A stretch of 64,000 nt of DNA, from positions 731,001 through 795,000 of the forward strand of contig WPIO01000106.1 of assembly GCA_009760855.2 (NCBI GenBank), in the 5' to 3' direction. Under the pieces are notes generated by a model. That model worked only from the letters and a program-made list of their open reading frames with translations, was not told the DNA's origin and made no database searches. This document shows positions 63,985 through 64,000 of this stretch, one piece after another. Every line of letters begins with the position of its first letter. Position 1 is the stretch's first letter. Source of the stretch: Cristatella mucedo (lineage: Eukaryota; Bryozoa; Phylactolaemata; Cristatellidae). The position numbers and the translations under genes are program-made.

Positions 63985-63990
63985 AATAAA
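63985..63990 (+). promoter_or_regulatory. AATAAA hexamer, possible poly(A) signal
   Basis: Only canonical hexamer on the + strand noticed past the HPRT1 stop, 1.84 kb away. It may serve HPRT1 or another transcript. Confidence 0.25.
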
Positions 63991-64000
63991 ATCCGCCTGC

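Larger units (their letters stand above)
62150..64000. other. Downstream of HPRT1: 3' UTR and/or intergenic
   Basis: No AATAAA is seen soon after the HPRT1 stop; the only canonical one on the + strand is at 63985-63990. A CTG-rich stretch lies at about 62620-62725. A 111-codon frame at 63320-63655 (+) overlaps a 202-codon frame on the other strand; neither resembles a family I know. Confidence 0.5.

Overview
This 64 kb window is nuclear DNA of an intron-rich animal, probably an invertebrate. It carries three complete or nearly complete single-copy housekeeping genes, all on the + strand. They are cytosolic threonyl-tRNA synthetase (TARS1, about 2.55-17.06 kb), the 26S proteasome ATPase Rpt6 (PSMC5, 21.79-34.80 kb) and hypoxanthine-guanine phosphoribosyltransferase (HPRT1, about 39.03-62.15 kb). 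I joined exons by hand using GT/AG sites, reading phase and recalled human protein sequences. All three frames stay open from exon to exon, so these look like working genes. Many exon borders match the vertebrate ones. HPRT exons of 107, 184, 66 and 77 nt have the human lengths, and one 101-nt exon equals the human 18 + 83 nt exons fused. CpG is not visibly depleted. I cannot name the species or phylum.

Layout: 0-2.5 kb is upstream DNA with one old SINE. 2.55-17.06 kb is TARS1 (18 exons). 17.06-21.79 kb is intergenic, with a truncated LINE just past the TARS1 poly(A) signal and a 0.34 kb GA tract. 21.79-34.80 kb is PSMC5 (11 exons). 34.80-39.03 kb is intergenic, with Tc1-like fragments, a 90-bp tandem duplication and a CpG-rich block. 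39.03-62.15 kb is HPRT1 (8 exons, the first only a candidate). 62.15-64.0 kb is downstream DNA.

Introns and spacers are crowded with mobile DNA. I separated two L2/CR1-like LINE families: LINE-A with an (ATTAC)n-type tail and LINE-B with a (TTA)n tail. There are also two tRNA-derived SINE families (SINE-A, SINE-B), Tc1-like transposase remnants, an internally deleted mariner with intact ends, a 1.33 kb solo LTR nested in a LINE-B copy, and a 219-bp fold-back element. Very long GA/CT, CA/TG, TA, TCTG and CTG tracts fill much of the rest. These family names are local to this window.

The three genes share no pathway beyond core cell function (protein synthesis, protein degradation, purine salvage). 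I found no operon, defence island, CRISPR array or clear new protein system. The most interesting signals are structural: SINE-A ends with the same 3' tail as LINE-B, as expected for a SINE moved by a partner LINE; transposons sit within a few to tens of bases of splice sites (PSMC5 exon 2 donor, HPRT exon 2 acceptor); and there are several long, nearly perfect hairpins.
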